28,526 bases of DNA from an uncultured Lachnoanaerobaculum sp. (GCF_938015485.1 NZ_CALLVU010000002.1:1-28526), one strand, 5' to 3'; shown: positions 8,363-17,219, counted from the stretch's first letter. A program made the numbers and translations. Notes: generated by a model from the sequence alone, not told the origin.

Positions 8363-9026
8363 CTTTACATTTCTCCAAGTGGTAACCGAGTCCTCTGCTT
8401 GCTACTATCGAAACATCCGATGAGAGGCTTTTCAATTTTTTTCTTAGGAAACCTATATAAACTTCCACATTGTTTTCAGTAGCGTCACTGTCATAGCCCC
8501 AAATCTTTTCCAAGAAAAAGTTCTTTGAAATATTGTTCTTACCCTCCTTTAAAAGAAGCCTCATCATCTGAAACTCTTTGGATGAAAGTCTGATCGAGTT
8601 TTCACCTGAGATAAGTTCACCCGAGTCAAGGTCAAGTACGGTGTCGCCGAAACTTATCTGGTTGACTTCTTTTCCCTGTCTGCGAAGCAGTGCATTGACA
8701 CAGGCTAAGAGTTCCCTTCTGTCAAAAGGTTTTGTAAGATAGTAGTCGGCACCTGAATCAAGCCCTTCAACTCTGTCAAGGATATCGGACTTTGCTGTCA
8801 GCATAAGTATAGGCACACCGTTTTTTTGTGCCCTAAGGGTTTTGGCTACCTGAAAGCCGTTCAGTTTCGGTAGCATTATATCAAGTATGAGCAGGTCAAA
8901 ATGTGAGCTTTTTGCAAGTTCAAGTCCTTCCAAGCCGTCATAGGCACAGACAACATCATGTCCTTCCAAGATTTCTTTAACGGATGAGGCAAGCAATACC
9001 TCATCTTCAACCACTAAAATATTCAT
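8355..9026 (-). CDS. OmpR/PhoB-family response regulator
   Basis: The 223-residue protein has an N-terminal receiver domain with phosphoacceptor D49 (LLILDIMLP), T77 (MLTAKS) and K99 (LTKPFD), then a winged-helix DNA-binding domain (about 130-220) with RLSSKEFQMMRLLL and the ending RGLGYHLE. The length is normal for the family. It is the first gene of the minus-strand pair with the kinase, which it overlaps. GGAG lies just before the ATG. A perfect-spacing promoter precedes it at 9055-9083. Confidence 0.95.
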   Translation of the reverse strand: MNILVVEDEVLLASSVKEILEGHDVVCAYDGLEGLELAKSSHFDLLILDIMLPKLNGFQVAKTLRAQKNGVPILMLTAKSDILDRVEGLDSGADYYLTKPFDRRELLACVNALLRRQGKEVNQISFGDTVLDLDSGELISGENSIRLSSKEFQMMRLLLKEGKNNISKNFFLEKIWGYDSDATENNVEVYIGFLRKKLKSLSSDVSIVASRGLGYHLEKCKDD

Positions 9027-9054
9027 ACATACTCCAAAAATATTTATTGACTTG

Positions 9055-9083
9055 ATTGTATAAACCTTATATCGCTATGTCAA
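9055..9083 (-). promoter_or_regulatory. Promoter of the two-component operon
   Basis: On the minus strand TTGACA (9083-9078) and TACAAT (9060-9055) are separated by exactly 17 bases, a near-consensus housekeeping sigma promoter. Transcription would start near 9048, about 20 bases before the ATG at 9026. Confidence 0.85.
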
Positions 9084-9153
9084 GAAAATAGATTTTACAT
9101 AGTGAGGGGGTATAAATATATATGTATAATGCTGTAAATTATGACATTCTTAA

Positions 9154-9182
9154 TTGATAACTATAAAAATATGTGGGATAAT
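9154..9182 (+). promoter_or_regulatory. Likely promoter of the xpaC-telA operon
   Basis: TTGATA (9154-9159) and GATAAT (9177-9182) are 17 bases apart, placing the start near 9189 and leaving a leader of about 23 bases with GGAG before the ATG at 9212. A TATAAT at 9125-9130 has no matching -35 and is a weaker alternative. Confidence 0.6.
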
Positions 9183-9211
9183 AAGGGAAGACTAAGAATA
9201 GGAGACAGGGT

Positions 9212-10300
9212 ATGCAGGATAACAAAGAGTGGAATAATATCAGAGATAATGTAGTAGATGTTTTTGATGAAAATAATACCTTTAATCAGGCCAAGGAGTT
9301 TTCCAATAAGGCCTTGGATATATTAAGGAGAGTCGGTAATCAGATACAGTACAATAAGAATGTGAATGTAAATACGGTTCTGAAAAAAGTAAAAGAAAAA
9401 AAGAATACATACCTAAAGGCGAGCAGAGGAAAATTGCTTATAAGGATTTTTTTCGGTATACCGATAATGATAATTTTTGCTATACCGATGTTTGTCACGG
9501 CTTTGACGGTACTTCCGTTTTCTCTTAAGATATGGCTTATTATAATGGTTGCATTGGCTCCTTTTTTTGCAGTAGGAGCGTTCCTTGCAATACCGGCACT
9601 TTCAAATCTGAAACTTGTGGATGTGGCTGAAAAATATTATCGTATAATGGATGATAAGCTTTATATGAATATAGACGATATCGCGATGTTTGCAAATGAG
9701 AGCAGAGATAATGTAGAGAAGAATTTGCGAAAGCTGATTGAGAGAAGGAATTTTCCACAGGGACATATAGATGCAAGCGGTCAGTGCTTTATGTTAAGTA
9801 ATGAGGTATATAAAGAGTATTTGGCGCTTGAAGATCAGAGAAAAAGTCAGCAGGTAATAGAGGATAAGAATGTATCCGAGGGAAGTATTATACCTGAGGG
9901 CAGACAGTATGTACTTTCTATCAAAGAGATGCACCTTGGAATCAAATCGGAGCCTATGTCATCCAAGCTTACAAAGCTTGAGACCGTGCTGGTTGCAATA
10001 TTTGACAGGGTGGAAAAGGAGCCTGATGAGCTAAAGAAACTTGATAAGCTGATGAGATATTATCTGCCTACTACAATAAAGCTTATAAAGACTTATTCCG
10101 ATTTTGACAATGTGATTTCGCCGAATGAGGAAATATTAAGTACTAAAAAAGAGATTGAATTGACAATTGACTCCATAAATGAAGCCTGCATGGAATTCCA
10201 GAACAGACTTTATAAGGATACTGCATTTGATGCCGATACCGATGCCGCATTACTTAAGACAATGTTGGCAAAGGAAGGTCTTATAGATGAAATGAAATAA
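9212..10300 (+). CDS. XpaC-like (5-bromo-4-chloroindolyl phosphate hydrolysis) family membrane protein
   Basis: This 362-residue protein carries two adjacent membrane helices (about 77-100 and 106-130). A C-terminal cytoplasmic region contains the XpaC family pattern: YYRIMDDKLYMNIDDIA with a small helix-turn-helix-like segment (about 143-190), and DELKKLDKLMRYYLPTTIKL (about 270-290). The family name comes from a B. subtilis gene whose overexpression gave X-phos hydrolysis; the true biochemical role is unknown. XpaC and TelA proteins are commonly encoded side by side, as here (12 bases apart from the TelA ATG), and are linked to toxic-anion or envelope-stress tolerance. There is no visible phosphatase motif. 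Confidence 0.85.
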   Translation: MQDNKEWNNIRDNVVDVFDENNTFNQAKEFSNKALDILRRVGNQIQYNKNVNVNTVLKKVKEKKNTYLKASRGKLLIRIFFGIPIMIIFAIPMFVTALTVLPFSLKIWLIIMVALAPFFAVGAFLAIPALSNLKLVDVAEKYYRIMDDKLYMNIDDIAMFANESRDNVEKNLRKLIERRNFPQGHIDASGQCFMLSNEVYKEYLALEDQRKSQQVIEDKNVSEGSIIPEGRQYVLSIKEMHLGIKSEPMSSKLTKLETVLVAIFDRVEKEPDELKKLDKLMRYYLPTTIKLIKTYSDFDNVISPNEEILSTKKEIELTIDSINEACMEFQNRLYKDTAFDADTDAALLKTMLAKEGLIDEMK

Positions 10301-10312
10301 TGAGGTGTGAAT

Positions 10313-11500
10313 ATGAATGAGAATGATTTGAAAAAAGACGATATGAACTCACTTGACGATATGTTAAAAGAGGCTCCAAGCTTAAGCTTTGATATGCCTG
10401 AGGTGAAGCCTGAAGTTGTGGAGATAAAAGAAGAGAAGAAAAATGAAACACCTGAAGTCAAGCTCTCACCTGAGGAAGAAAAGATGGTTAATGAGTTTGC
10501 GTCAAAGATAGATATATCCAATTCACAGGCGATACTTGCATATGGTGTGGGAAGTCAAAAAAAGATTGCGGACTTTTCTGAAAACGCACTTGAGAGAGTA
10601 AAGACAAAAGACCTCGGTGAGATAGGCGATATGCTTGCAGGGGTGGTGGGTGAAATCCGTTCACTTGAAACTGAGGAAGATGAAAAGGGGCTTTTCGGTT
10701 TCTTTAAGAAAACAAGCAATAAGCTGGCAAATCTTAAAGCAAAGTATGACAAGGTGGAGACCAATGTCAACAATATTGCAAAGGCGCTTGAGGACCATCA
10801 GGTGACTCTTATGAAGGATGTGCTGATGCTTGATAAGATGTATGAGTTAAATATGAACTACTACAAGGAATTGTCTATGTACATTCTGGCAGGAAAGAAA
10901 AGACTTGAAAGAGCCAACAATGTGGAGCTGCCTGAGCTTATAAAAAAGGCCGACGAGAGCGGTCTGCCTGAGGATACACAAAAGGCAAAGGATTTCTCAC
11001 AGATGATAAACCGCTTTGAAAAGAAGATATACGACCTTGAGCTTACAAAGACCGTATCACTTCAGATGGCACCGCAGATAAGACTTATACAAAACAACGA
11101 CTCTATGATGTCGGATAAGATACAGTCAACCATTGTAAACACCATTCCGCTTTGGAAGAATCAGATGGTGATCGCAATCGGATTAAAACATTCAAACGAT
11201 GCGGCCAAGGCACAAAAGGCTGTATCGGATATGACCAATGAGCTTCTAAAGAGAAATGCGGATGCCCTAAAGACTGCCACTATAGAGACCGCAAAGGAAT
11301 CGGAGCGCGGTATAATAGATATTGAAACTCTTAAAAATACCAATAAGACTTTGATATCCACCTTTGATGAGGTTATAAAGATACAGGATGAGGGCAGACA
11401 AAAGAGAAAAGAAGCGGAAGCCGAACTTAAAAACATAGAAAACGAGATGAGAACAAAGCTTCTGGAAATCAGTAACAGACAGGCAAACAGTAACAGATAG
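10313..11500 (+). CDS. TelA/KlaA-family toxic anion resistance protein
   Basis: The protein of about 395 residues is soluble, mostly alpha-helical and strongly charged, matching the TelA family (tellurite and other toxic anion resistance). It has an acidic disordered N-terminus (about 1-60). The family core runs to the C-terminus and includes ELTKTVSLQMAPQIRLIQNN and IPLWKNQMVIAIGL. I prefer ATG 10313 over the in-frame GTG at 10307 because the ribosome site GAGGTG (10302-10307) overlaps that GTG and is 5 bases before the ATG. It follows xpaC and precedes the GH32 gene by 8 bases, so read-through into GH32-pth-mfd is plausible. The molecular mechanism of the family is not established. Confidence 0.88.
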   Translation: MNENDLKKDDMNSLDDMLKEAPSLSFDMPEVKPEVVEIKEEKKNETPEVKLSPEEEKMVNEFASKIDISNSQAILAYGVGSQKKIADFSENALERVKTKDLGEIGDMLAGVVGEIRSLETEEDEKGLFGFFKKTSNKLANLKAKYDKVETNVNNIAKALEDHQVTLMKDVLMLDKMYELNMNYYKELSMYILAGKKRLERANNVELPELIKKADESGLPEDTQKAKDFSQMINRFEKKIYDLELTKTVSLQMAPQIRLIQNNDSMMSDKIQSTIVNTIPLWKNQMVIAIGLKHSNDAAKAQKAVSDMTNELLKRNADALKTATIETAKESERGIIDIETLKNTNKTLISTFDEVIKIQDEGRQKRKEAEAELKNIENEMRTKLLEISNRQANSNR

Positions 11501-11508
11501 GAATAAAA

Positions 11509-12843
11509 ATGAACAATTGGAGACAAAGATATCATATTGAACCTAAGAGCGGATGGTTGAACGATCCTAACGGGATTTGCTTTTTTAAGGGGTATTACCA
11601 TGTGTTTTATCAGTATGCCTATGAACCTGTAGGCGGAAACAAGTACTGGGCACATCTTAAATCAAAGGATTTGATAAATTGGGAGGAGGCGCCTTTGTTT
11701 TTATCTCCGGATAAGGAGTTTGATAAAAACGGAGCCTACTCAGGTTCGGCATTGGTAAAGGATGATATGATGCATATCTTCTATACCGGCAATGTAAAGA
11801 ATAAGGGAGACTTTGACTATATAAATACAGGCAGAGAACATAACACGGTTCATGCGGTGAGTAAAGACGGCGAGCATGTGGAATCAAAGAATGTGGTGAT
11901 GTACAACAAGGATTATCCTGACGGACTTACTTTGCATGTTAGAGACCCTAAGGTGTTTGAGTACGAAGGCAAATATTATATGGTACTCGGCGCAAGGACA
12001 AAAGAAGACAAGGGTGAGGTGCTTGTATATGAGTCTGAGGATTTGGAGATCTGGAATCATATCAGGACTTTTGAGACTATGGCAAAGTTCGGATATATGT
12101 GGGAATGTCCGGATCTGTTTGAGATAAACGGGCAGTGGATTTTGATGGCATGTCCGCAGGGGCTTGAGGGCGGAAAGTATGAATTCCAAAATATCTACTC
12201 ATGCGGATATTTCATTATAGACGGTGACTTCAGAAAAAACGGCTATATTGTGGAGTATAAGGAAGCGGATTTGGGATTTGATTTTTATGCACCGCAGACC
12301 TTTACACATGAGGGAAGGAGACTTTTACTCGGATGGATGGGTATGCCTGATGCCAAGTATACAAACCCGACTGTCGAGTACGGATATCAGCACTGTATGA
12401 GCACATTCAGAGAGTTGGATTTTGAAAACGACACTCTTATTATGAAGCCTGTAAAGGAATATGAATCTCTCAGAAAGCATTGCTTTGATTTTGATGAGGA
12501 AAATAAGTCTTACAGTGTAGGTGATGACAGAGCCTTTGACCTTGAGACCCAAAATTTCGGCGATAAGTTTGATATTGAAATTTTTGATACTCTAAAGCTT
12601 GATTTTGACGCTATAAGAGGTGACTTTGAGCTGTCTTTTATTGCAAACGGATATGGCAGAGACGCAAGATATATAAGAGTAAAAAAGATAGAAAATCTCA
12701 GACTTATGATTGATGCAAGTTCCGTAGAGGTATTTGTAAATGACGGCAAGCATGTGATGTCAAGCAGAATGTATCCAAGTGAGTATAAAGATATTAAAGT
12801 AAACGGCAATATCACAGGAAAGCTTTATAAGTTGGATGTTTAG
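11509..12843 (+). CDS. Glycoside hydrolase family 32 (sucrose-6-phosphate hydrolase / beta-fructosidase)
   Basis: The 444-residue enzyme has the three GH32 signatures: WLNDPNG (16-22, nucleophile D19), R145-D146-P147 (transition-state stabiliser) and E199-C200 (acid/base). There is no signal peptide, so it should act in the cytoplasm on imported sucrose, sucrose-6-phosphate or short fructans. The C-terminal beta-sandwich ends with the typical DASSVEVFVNDG, and the protein is somewhat shorter than the usual 470-500. AGGA precedes the ATG by about 6 bases. No sugar transporter, PTS gene or LacI-type regulator lies nearby, which is unusual for this enzyme; it sits instead between telA and pth. 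I cannot choose between sucrose and sucrose-6-phosphate as the substrate. Confidence 0.92.
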   Translation: MNNWRQRYHIEPKSGWLNDPNGICFFKGYYHVFYQYAYEPVGGNKYWAHLKSKDLINWEEAPLFLSPDKEFDKNGAYSGSALVKDDMMHIFYTGNVKNKGDFDYINTGREHNTVHAVSKDGEHVESKNVVMYNKDYPDGLTLHVRDPKVFEYEGKYYMVLGARTKEDKGEVLVYESEDLEIWNHIRTFETMAKFGYMWECPDLFEINGQWILMACPQGLEGGKYEFQNIYSCGYFIIDGDFRKNGYIVEYKEADLGFDFYAPQTFTHEGRRLLLGWMGMPDAKYTNPTVEYGYQHCMSTFRELDFENDTLIMKPVKEYESLRKHCFDFDEENKSYSVGDDRAFDLETQNFGDKFDIEIFDTLKLDFDAIRGDFELSFIANGYGRDARYIRVKKIENLRLMIDASSVEVFVNDGKHVMSSRMYPSEYKDIKVNGNITGKLYKLDV

Positions 12844-12871
12844 TTTTTTTAAAAATAGAAAAGATAGTAAT

Positions 12872-13444
12872 ATGAAGTTGATAGTTGGATTGGGGAATCC
12901 GGGAAGAGAGTATGTAAACACCAGACATAATGCAGGCTTTTACGTAGTGGAAAAGCTTGCATATGAGCTTGGTGAGGATATAACCGAGAGAAAATATAAG
13001 GGGCTGTTTGCAAAGGCAAGGATGGGGAATGAAAAAGTAATACTGCTTGAGCCTCAGACATATATGAACAACAGCGGTGAGTCGGTCAGAGCCTTTATGG
13101 ATTATTTTAAGATAGAGGCAAAAGATGTAATAGTGGTGTATGACGATATAAATCTTGAACCCGGAAATTTGCGTATCAGGTTAAAGGGAAGTGCCGGAGG
13201 ACACAACGGCATCAAGTCCTTGATCGCACATATGGGCACATCGGATTTCCCCAGAGTAAAGATGGGAGTAGGTGAAAAGCCGGCGAGAATGGACCTTGCA
13301 GACCATGTGCTCGGGCATTTTAATGATGAGGATAAAAAGAAGCTTGATGAAGCCGCATCACATGCGATAGAGGCTATAAAGCTGATGGTGGACGGTCAGT
13401 ATGATACGGCAATGAACAGGTATAATGTAAAAAAGACTAAGTAA
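12872..13444 (+). CDS. pth: Peptidyl-tRNA hydrolase
   Basis: This enzyme frees tRNA from stalled peptidyl-tRNA. From ATG 12872 the protein has 190 residues, the usual size, and starts MKLIVGLGNPGREY. Conserved residues follow: N10 of GNPG, the catalytic H20 (TRHNAGF), YMNNSGESV, DDINLEPGNLRIRLKGSAGGHNGIKS and the lid region FPRVKMGVGEKP. An in-frame ATG at 12836 would add 12 basic residues and overlap the GH32 gene by 8 bases. Neither start has a good ribosome site, so coupling to GH32 translation from 12836 remains possible. It precedes mfd by 8 bases; pth-mfd is an old conserved order, as in Bacillus spoVC-mfd. Confidence 0.95.
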   Translation: MKLIVGLGNPGREYVNTRHNAGFYVVEKLAYELGEDITERKYKGLFAKARMGNEKVILLEPQTYMNNSGESVRAFMDYFKIEAKDVIVVYDDINLEPGNLRIRLKGSAGGHNGIKSLIAHMGTSDFPRVKMGVGEKPARMDLADHVLGHFNDEDKKKLDEAASHAIEAIKLMVDGQYDTAMNRYNVKKTK

Positions 13445-13452
13445 GGAAGTAT

Positions 13453-16400
13453 ATGAGTTTATTTGAAAATCCCTTAAAGAAACTTGCGGATTTTGAGTCT
13501 TTGGAAGAAAGTATAAAAAAAGAGAAGTTTCCTTTACAGGTTACCGATATGTCCGAGCCCGGAAAGGCACATTTGATTTCCGAGCTTATGAAGGATGACA
13601 GGTCTTGGAAACTGGTAATAACATATGATGAGGACAATGCGAGCAGGCTATATGAAGATATAGGCTGCTTTTTGGGCGAGGTCTATCTCTACCCTGCCAG
13701 AGACTTGCTTTTTTTCAATGCGGATATAAGATCTTTGCAGATAACTTCAAAAAGAGTTGAGGTGTGGAAGCATCTTAGAGAAGATAAAGGCGGTGTGGTG
13801 GTTACTACAGTTGATGCGCTTATGGACAAACTTGAGGACTATAATAAGTTTTGTAAGGACACACTTGAGATAAAAAAAGAAGACAAAATTGACTTGGAGG
13901 AAATGTCAAAAAAGCTTACGGATATAGGATATGAGAGAAGCTTTGAGACAGACAATCCGGGACAGTTTTCAATAAGAGGCGGAATACTGGATATTTTTCC
14001 TCTGACTGAGGAAAATCCTGTAAGAATAGAGTTGTGGGATGACGAGATAGATGCTATGAAGAGCTTCGACCCTGCAAGTCAGAGGTCTATAGAGGAGCTT
14101 GAGTATGTAAATATCTATCCTGCAAAGGAAAGAGAAATCGGAGGAGAAGAATCTTTTCTCAGATATTTTGATTATAAAAATACTTTGATATATATTGACG
14201 AGCCTGCAAGGACGATGGACAAGGCGATAAGGACTGAGGAAGAATATAATCAGAGTGCGGCAGGCAGAATAGAATCGGGTCAGTACAACAAGGAGGATAT
14301 ACCCGATATATTCGGTGCAAAGGAGGTATTCCACTATTTGAATAAGTCTCCGGCCATCGCGCTTACAGGGCTTGATAACAGGATAAAAGAACTTGAGGTG
14401 AAGTCTGTTTATTCCGTTTTTTCAAGAATGAGCGGTGTATATCATGAGGACTTTACAAATCTTGTGGACGACCTTAAAAGATACAAGTCCGACAAGACAA
14501 AGGTTGCACTTATCTGTGCATCAAAGACCAGAGCGAAGAGGCTTTGTGACAGCTTTGTAAACGACTATGCTCTTGATGCTTTTTTTGCTGAGGAAAACTT
14601 TGACGTGAATATTGCTCCGGGGCAGATAGCGATATTTGTCGGAAACATACATTCAGGTTTTGAGTATCCTGCACTCAACTTTGCGGTGATTTCCGAAAGC
14701 GATATCTTTAAGGACAAAAAGAAGAAAAAGAAAAGAAACAAAGAGTATGAGGGGGACAGAGTAACCTCTCTAAGTGAGCTTTATATAGGAGATTATGTCG
14801 TACATGAGGACCACGGACTGGGAGTCTACAAAGGTATAGAAAAGATAGAAAGAGACGGCATTATAAAGGACTATGTAAAAATAGAATATCAGGGCGGCGA
14901 CAACTGTTTTGTGCCGGTTTCAAAACTTAACAGAATCCAAAAATACGGCGGCGCCGAGATAAAAAAGCCTAAGTTAAATAAGCTTGGCGGAGTTGAGTGG
15001 TCCAAAACCAAAAGTAAGGTAAAGACTGAAGTCGAGGAAATGGCAAAGGAACTTGTGACTTTGTATGCAAGCAGATTAAACGGCAAGGGAGTGGTGTACG
15101 GAGAGGACACACTTTGGCAGAGAGAGTTTGAGGAGATGTTTGAGTATGAGGAGACCTATGATCAGTTAAAAGCTATTGAAGATGCAAAGAGAGATCTTGA
15201 GACCGGAAAGATAATGGACAGACTTGTATGCGGTGATGTGGGTTACGGTAAGACCGAGATTGCACTGAGAACCGCTTTTAAGGTAATACAGGAGGGCTAT
15301 CAGGTATTATACCTTGTGCCTACCACTATTTTGGCAAGGCAGCATTACAATACTTTTGTACAGAGAATGAAGGATTTCCCGGTAAAGATCGCGCTCTTAT
15401 CAAGGTTCAATACCAAAAAGGAACAGACAAAGACTATAGAGGATCTTAACAAGGGACTTGTGGATATAGTGATAGGTACTCACAGACTCTTATCAAAGGA
15501 TGTGGTACCGAAAAAACTCGGTCTTGTGATAGTGGATGAGGAGCAGCGATTCGGAGTAAAGCATAAGGATAAGCTTAAGCAACTTTGTGAGAATGTAAAT
15601 GTGTTGACACTTACGGCTACACCTATACCGAGAACATTGCATATGTCGCTTTCAGGTATCAGGGACTTGTCCGTGCTTGAGGAGCCGCCTGTAGACAGAA
15701 AGCCCATCCAGACATATGTAATGGAGTACCATGATGAGACTGTTAAGGAGGCCATCAGAAGAGAGGTGTCCAGAGGCGGTCAGGTTTATTATCTTTATAA
15801 CAGAGTCAACAATATAGAGGAAGTGGCGGCACATGTGAGGGCTTTATTGCCTGATATCGACGTTGAGTATGTGCACGGCAGGATGAATGAGAGAGAACTT
15901 GAAGCCAAGATGGTTGACTTTATAAACGGTGACGTGGACGTGCTTGTCACCACCACCATAGTGGAGACAGGTCTTGATGTGCCGAATGCCAATACTATAA
16001 TAGTCCACGATGCTGACAGGCTCGGTCTTTCACAGCTTTACCAGCTTCGAGGAAGAGTGGGCAGGAGCAAAAGAAGTGCCTACGCTTTCCTTATGTATAC
16101 AAGAAACAAGCTTTTATCGGAGGAAGCGTCAAAGAGGCTTAAGGCAATCAGAGAATTTACCGAACTCGGTTCGGGAATAAAGATTGCTATGAGAGATCTT
16201 GAGATAAGAGGTGCAGGCAATGTACTTGGAGTGACTCAACATGGGCATATGGAAGAGGTCGGATATGATTTGTATGTTAAGCTTCTAAATACGGCAGTCA
16301 CCGCCTTAAAGACCGGAAAGCCTGTAGAGGAGGAAGTGGAGGCAAGTGTTGAGATTGATGACAGCGCCTATATTCCAAGTGATTATATTGACAATGAAGA

Positions 16401-16791
16401 GACCAAGCTTGAGATATATAAAAAGATCGCTCTTGTAAAAACCGAGGAGGATTTTTCGGATATGCAGGATGAGCTGATAGACAGATTCGGCGAGATGCCG
16501 AAACCTGTAGGCAATCTTTTGTATGTTGCAAGGATAAAGGCACTTGCAAGTTCTATGTTTATCACCGATGTAATTGTGAATAAGTTGCAGATAAAGTGGA
16601 CAATGCGAGAAAATAAGCAGATGAATATGGATAACTTGGACAATTTCCTAAAGTACTTCGGCAAAAGCCTCACGGTAAAGTACAATAAGGTACTGAACTG
16701 GGAGTACAGAGACAGAGAAAAAATTTCTACGGAAGACAGAATGGAGTTTGCGGTGGAGATGTTTGAGAGGATGAAGGAGGAGCTGTTTTAG
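13453..16791 (+). CDS. mfd: Transcription-repair coupling factor Mfd
   Basis: The 1112-residue translocase removes RNA polymerase stalled at DNA lesions and recruits the UvrA system. Domains in order: UvrB-like N-terminal module (about 1-330); RNA-polymerase-interaction (CarD-like) domain beginning GDYVVHEDHGLGVYKGI (about 447-515); and a RecG-like SF2 translocase with Walker A GDVGYGKTE (about 593-601), DEEQ box (about 695-698) and motif III TATPIPRTLHMSL. Helicase motifs in the second lobe include TTTIVETGLDVPNANT and QLRGRVGRSKR, and a C-terminal TRCF domain closes the protein. The length is near the family norm (about 1150). A weak 4-bp hairpin with TTTTT overlaps the stop region, so termination before the SRP RNA gene may be inefficient. 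Confidence 0.97.
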   Translation: MSLFENPLKKLADFESLEESIKKEKFPLQVTDMSEPGKAHLISELMKDDRSWKLVITYDEDNASRLYEDIGCFLGEVYLYPARDLLFFNADIRSLQITSKRVEVWKHLREDKGGVVVTTVDALMDKLEDYNKFCKDTLEIKKEDKIDLEEMSKKLTDIGYERSFETDNPGQFSIRGGILDIFPLTEENPVRIELWDDEIDAMKSFDPASQRSIEELEYVNIYPAKEREIGGEESFLRYFDYKNTLIYIDEPARTMDKAIRTEEEYNQSAAGRIESGQYNKEDIPDIFGAKEVFHYLNKSPAIALTGLDNRIKELEVKSVYSVFSRMSGVYHEDFTNLVDDLKRYKSDKTKVALICASKTRAKRLCDSFVNDYALDAFFAEENFDVNIAPGQIAIFVGNIHSGFEYPALNFAVISESDIFKDKKKKKKRNKEYEGDRVTSLSELYIGDYVVHEDHGLGVYKGIEKIERDGIIKDYVKIEYQGGDNCFVPVSKLNRIQKYGGAEIKKPKLNKLGGVEWSKTKSKVKTEVEEMAKELVTLYASRLNGKGVVYGEDTLWQREFEEMFEYEETYDQLKAIEDAKRDLETGKIMDRLVCGDVGYGKTEIALRTAFKVIQEGYQVLYLVPTTILARQHYNTFVQRMKDFPVKIALLSRFNTKKEQTKTIEDLNKGLVDIVIGTHRLLSKDVVPKKLGLVIVDEEQRFGVKHKDKLKQLCENVNVLTLTATPIPRTLHMSLSGIRDLSVLEEPPVDRKPIQTYVMEYHDETVKEAIRREVSRGGQVYYLYNRVNNIEEVAAHVRALLPDIDVEYVHGRMNERELEAKMVDFINGDVDVLVTTTIVETGLDVPNANTIIVHDADRLGLSQLYQLRGRVGRSKRSAYAFLMYTRNKLLSEEASKRLKAIREFTELGSGIKIAMRDLEIRGAGNVLGVTQHGHMEEVGYDLYVKLLNTAVTALKTGKPVEEEVEASVEIDDSAYIPSDYIDNEETKLEIYKKIALVKTEEDFSDMQDELIDRFGEMPKPVGNLLYVARIKALASSMFITDVIVNKLQIKWTMRENKQMNMDNLDNFLKYFGKSLTVKYNKVLNWEYRDREKISTEDRMEFAVEMFERMKEELF

Positions 16792-16809
16792 ACAGTTTTT
16801 AAAAATCAT

Positions 16810-16839
16810 TTGACAAATATAGATAAATACAAGTATACT
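16810..16839 (+). promoter_or_regulatory. Promoter of the SRP RNA gene
   Basis: Consensus TTGACA (16810-16815) and TATACT (16834-16839) are 18 bases apart, putting the start at about 16846, just where the RNA's 5' stem begins. Confidence 0.85.
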
Positions 16840-16845
16840 TAAATA

Positions 16846-17106
16846 CGCACAGCCGGGGAGATAGCGGTGTCCTGTACCTACAATCCGCTTTAGTAGGGGT
16901 GATGCCTTGCCTAGGGTGTACATTTGCTTAGCAGTCCAAAGCAAGTGGTGTTGAAGTGGGGGTCCCCACGCAATGGAAACTTTCGAACCGTGTCAGGACA
17001 GGAATGTAGCAGCACTAAGGAAGACCTTTCATGTGCCGTGAGATAGCCGCCGCGGAGCTAACTACTTTGGCAACGTTTGTGAATGGCATTCGAAGCAAGG
17101 CGTGCA
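16846..17106 (+). ncRNA. ffs: Large (Bacillus/Clostridium-type) signal recognition particle RNA
   Basis: About 260 nt, close to the 271-nt B. subtilis scRNA. The Ffh-binding domain IV is clear at about 16987-17040: ACCGTGTCAGG, a GGAA tetraloop, then AGCAGCACTAAG and GACCTTTCATGTGCC. The ends close on each other: GCAC(A)GCC (16847-16854) pairs with GGCGTGC (17099-17105). The long 5' part provides the Alu-like domain of Gram-positive SRP RNA. It has its own promoter and is followed by a 15-bp terminator stem. The three base pairs next to the tetraloop are ACA/TGT rather than the common TCC/GGA, so pairing is kept by compensating changes. End points are estimates. Confidence 0.93.
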
Positions 17107-17108
17107 TA

Positions 17109-17156
17109 AAAGAGCATTATCAAGGAATCAAAGGGGATTTTTTGATAATGCTCTTT
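17109..17156 (+). terminator. Terminator of the SRP RNA gene
   Basis: AAAGAGCATTATCAA (17109-17123) pairs perfectly with 17142-17156 over 15 bp. The 18-base loop can pair further (AATC/GATT). The downstream T-tract is interrupted (TTTGCGTTT). Confidence 0.8.
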
Positions 17157-17190
17157 GCGTTTAGTGTTTGTTGATTTTATAACAATACTA

Positions 17191-17219
17191 TTGAAAAAAT
17201 TTTTTTATTAATATAAAAT
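17191..17219 (+). promoter_or_regulatory. Promoter of the pfkA operon
   Basis: TTGAAA (17191-17196) and TAAAAT (17214-17219) are 17 bases apart, embedded in an A/T-rich tract. The start would be near 17226, giving a leader of about 84 bases before pfkA. Confidence 0.6.

Noticed and set aside
10307..10312. GTG start for the TelA-like protein
   Set aside because: It is part of the ribosome-binding sequence GAGGTG; ATG 10313 has correct spacing.
11161..11655. 164-codon minus-strand frame across the telA/GH32 junction
   Set aside because: Shadow of two well-supported plus-strand genes; Ser/Phe-rich, typical of antisense translation of Lys/Glu-rich genes.
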